DNA from: Hyphomicrobiales bacterium
Lineage (GTDB): Bacteria; Pseudomonadota; Alphaproteobacteria; Rhizobiales; Beijerinckiaceae
Assembly (NCBI GenBank): GCA_947455995.1
Contig: CANGQA010000004.1
Span: 18,921-82,920 of the forward strand
Reading direction: 5' to 3'
Length of the DNA: 64,000 nucleotides
The position numbers were made by a program, and so were the translations under genes. The notes under the pieces were generated by a model, which saw only the letters and a list, made by a program, of their open reading frames with translations, made no database searches and was not told the origin of the DNA. This document shows positions 63,090 through 64,000 of this stretch, one piece after another (the stretch's first letter is position 1; each line of letters begins with the position of its first letter).

Positions 63090-64000
63090 GGCATCAGTCT
63101 ATCGGCAGCAATCACCTGAGACCAGCCATCCAAAATAAGGCAGGCCAGTTCCAGCTCCAGGAGAATTTCGGCAGGGCGTTGGCCTGCTTTACGTGCGAGT
63201 GATTGCGTGATATCGGCGATCAAACGGCTACCCATATCCTTGAGATCAGGTCCGGCATCGGTCCAGTGGCGTTCGAAACCGGATAGCAGATCCGCAAACT
63301 GGATTCTGAAATGCGCCAGCAATTCGATCTCAAGCCGCCCTGTATCCGTTGCAGAGGGTTCGAACGAATCCGCTCTCGCCGTCCATTCTGCATGAAGGTT
63401 TTCTGTGTTGCAGGTTGCGGTCTTTGGCTGGTCCGGACGGGTAAAGGCAGATTGCTCTCTCGCAAGCTCCTCGACAGCATTCAGAATGAGCAGGAAACTG
63501 CGGGATTCTTCCGGACGGAACGTCGCCAAAGTTTCGCGCATGACCAGATCGCCGCGTATGGCCTGATAGCGAGGGATATAGGTTTCAAGCGCCATATATT
63601 TTCGCAGGAGATCGCCCATTTCGGGATGAGGTGAAAAGAGGATGGAGCGGCCGCGCTTTCCGTATGTGCGCAATGCCGCAACCCGCCCCTGCATGTCCCG
63701 TTCGAACACGTCACGAGATAGTGGATTATTGATGAAGAGCTGGCCGTGACCGTAATAGTCACGAAATGTCATCACAGGTTCGGTTGCCTCGCCAAGCTCA
63801 TCCCAGACCGGACCATGAAAATAGGCAATTTCAAGCGTTGGCGGTAATCCCAGCCCTAAACGTTCATCGAGAATCGAACAGGTCAGAATACCGACACCTG
63901 AACGGAGATATTCCTGGGTGTTGATGGGTCTGGCATCGGCAACACCGAGCCAGCCCGGGCGGCCACGCGAGAAGTAATAGGCCCCGCCACAAGAACCGAT
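63086..64000 (-). CDS. Glutamine amidotransferase-like (BPL_N-type) protein, N-terminus beyond window
   Basis: The minus-strand frame is open from the window end to a stop at 63086-63088, giving about 304 residues without the N-terminus. A methionine at 63775 is internal and should not be taken as the start. The segment GSCGGAYYFSRG at the very edge resembles the nucleophile elbow of class I amidotransferase-like domains, with a Cys in the elbow, and SPHPEMGDLL carries the H-x-E pair seen at the end of such domains. The biotin-protein-ligase N-terminal-like family is the closest match I can name. About 150 mostly helical residues follow. Being coupled to the ABC ATPase suggests a role in handling the imported substrate. 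Function unknown. Confidence 0.75.
   Translation of the reverse strand: MGSCGGAYYFSRGRPGWLGVADARPINTQEYLRSGVGILTCSILDERLGLGLPPTLEIAYFHGPVWDELGEATEPVMTFRDYYGHGQLFINNPLSRDVFERDMQGRVAALRTYGKRGRSILFSPHPEMGDLLRKYMALETYIPRYQAIRGDLVMRETLATFRPEESRSFLLILNAVEELAREQSAFTRPDQPKTATCNTENLHAEWTARADSFEPSATDTGRLEIELLAHFRIQFADLLSGFERHWTDAGPDLKDMGSRLIADITQSLARKAGQRPAEILLELELACLILDGWSQVIAADRLMP

Noticed and set aside
63086..63775. A complete 229-residue protein starting at 63775
   Set aside because: The frame continues without a stop to the window end and the upstream residues include an amidotransferase-like GSCGGAYY segment, so the Met at 63775 is internal.

Overview
The window reads as a catabolic and transport island of an alphaproteobacterium, most likely of the Hyphomicrobiales (Brucella/Phyllobacterium-like). 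This is an inference from gene families (SoxBDAG, hut genes, many ABC importers, a LivM-LivG fusion, HrcA), moderate G+C and dense operons whose genes overlap by ATGA or GTGA. No rRNA, tRNA, transposase, integrase or CRISPR array was recognised.

Region 1-9.1 kb: a two-component flavin monooxygenase, its flavin reductase and a TetR regulator (cut by the window edge) form one operon, with a perfect 20-bp palindrome upstream. Divergent from it is a cyclase-family hydrolase. A minus-strand run follows: PLP-dependent dehydratase, GST/maleylacetoacetate isomerase-like protein, YdcZ-type transporter, a HisD-family dehydrogenase (probably HpsN-like, not histidine biosynthesis) and an SDR. A 2-keto-4-pentenoate hydratase-like gene faces the next operon.

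Region 9.1-19.4 kb: a seven-gene minus-strand operon holds a gamma-glutamyltransferase without a visible signal peptide, a DUF1028 Ntn-hydrolase and a complete dipeptide-type ABC importer, which suggests uptake and intracellular cleavage of gamma-glutamyl peptides. An EamA transporter and an hrcA gene without grpE follow.

Region 19.7-39 kb: Gfo/Idh oxidoreductase, CoA ligase, SMP-30 lactonase, MmgE/PrpD, two separate thiolase-fold/DUF35 pairs (both lacking a cysteine in the usual nucleophile segment), a zinc alcohol dehydrogenase, a branched-chain-type ABC importer, a CMD protein, a 3-hydroxyisobutyrate-dehydrogenase-like protein, a LysR regulator, an Ldh-family reductase and a metallo-beta-lactamase-fold hydrolase. 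This looks like uptake, CoA activation and shortening of an unidentified carboxylic acid.

Region 39-46.3 kb: hutI-hutH-hutU for histidine to formiminoglutamate, divergent from a NitT/TauT-type ABC importer. Three 22-bp tandem repeats close this block.

Region 46.4-64 kb: a seven-gene minus operon (Rieske oxygenase, reductase, polar amino acid importer, AstE/AspA-type deacylase) is divergent from a sarcosine-oxidase-type operon (soxB-soxD-soxA-soxG) that continues into a LysR gene and an amidohydrolase. A spermidine/putrescine-type ABC importer lacking its binding protein and a partial glutamine-amidotransferase-like gene end the window. The most interesting reading is a demethylation pathway for an N-methylated (possibly N-acylated) amino acid. 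Its position beside hut raises the untested idea that a methylated histidine derivative is converted to histidine and then degraded.
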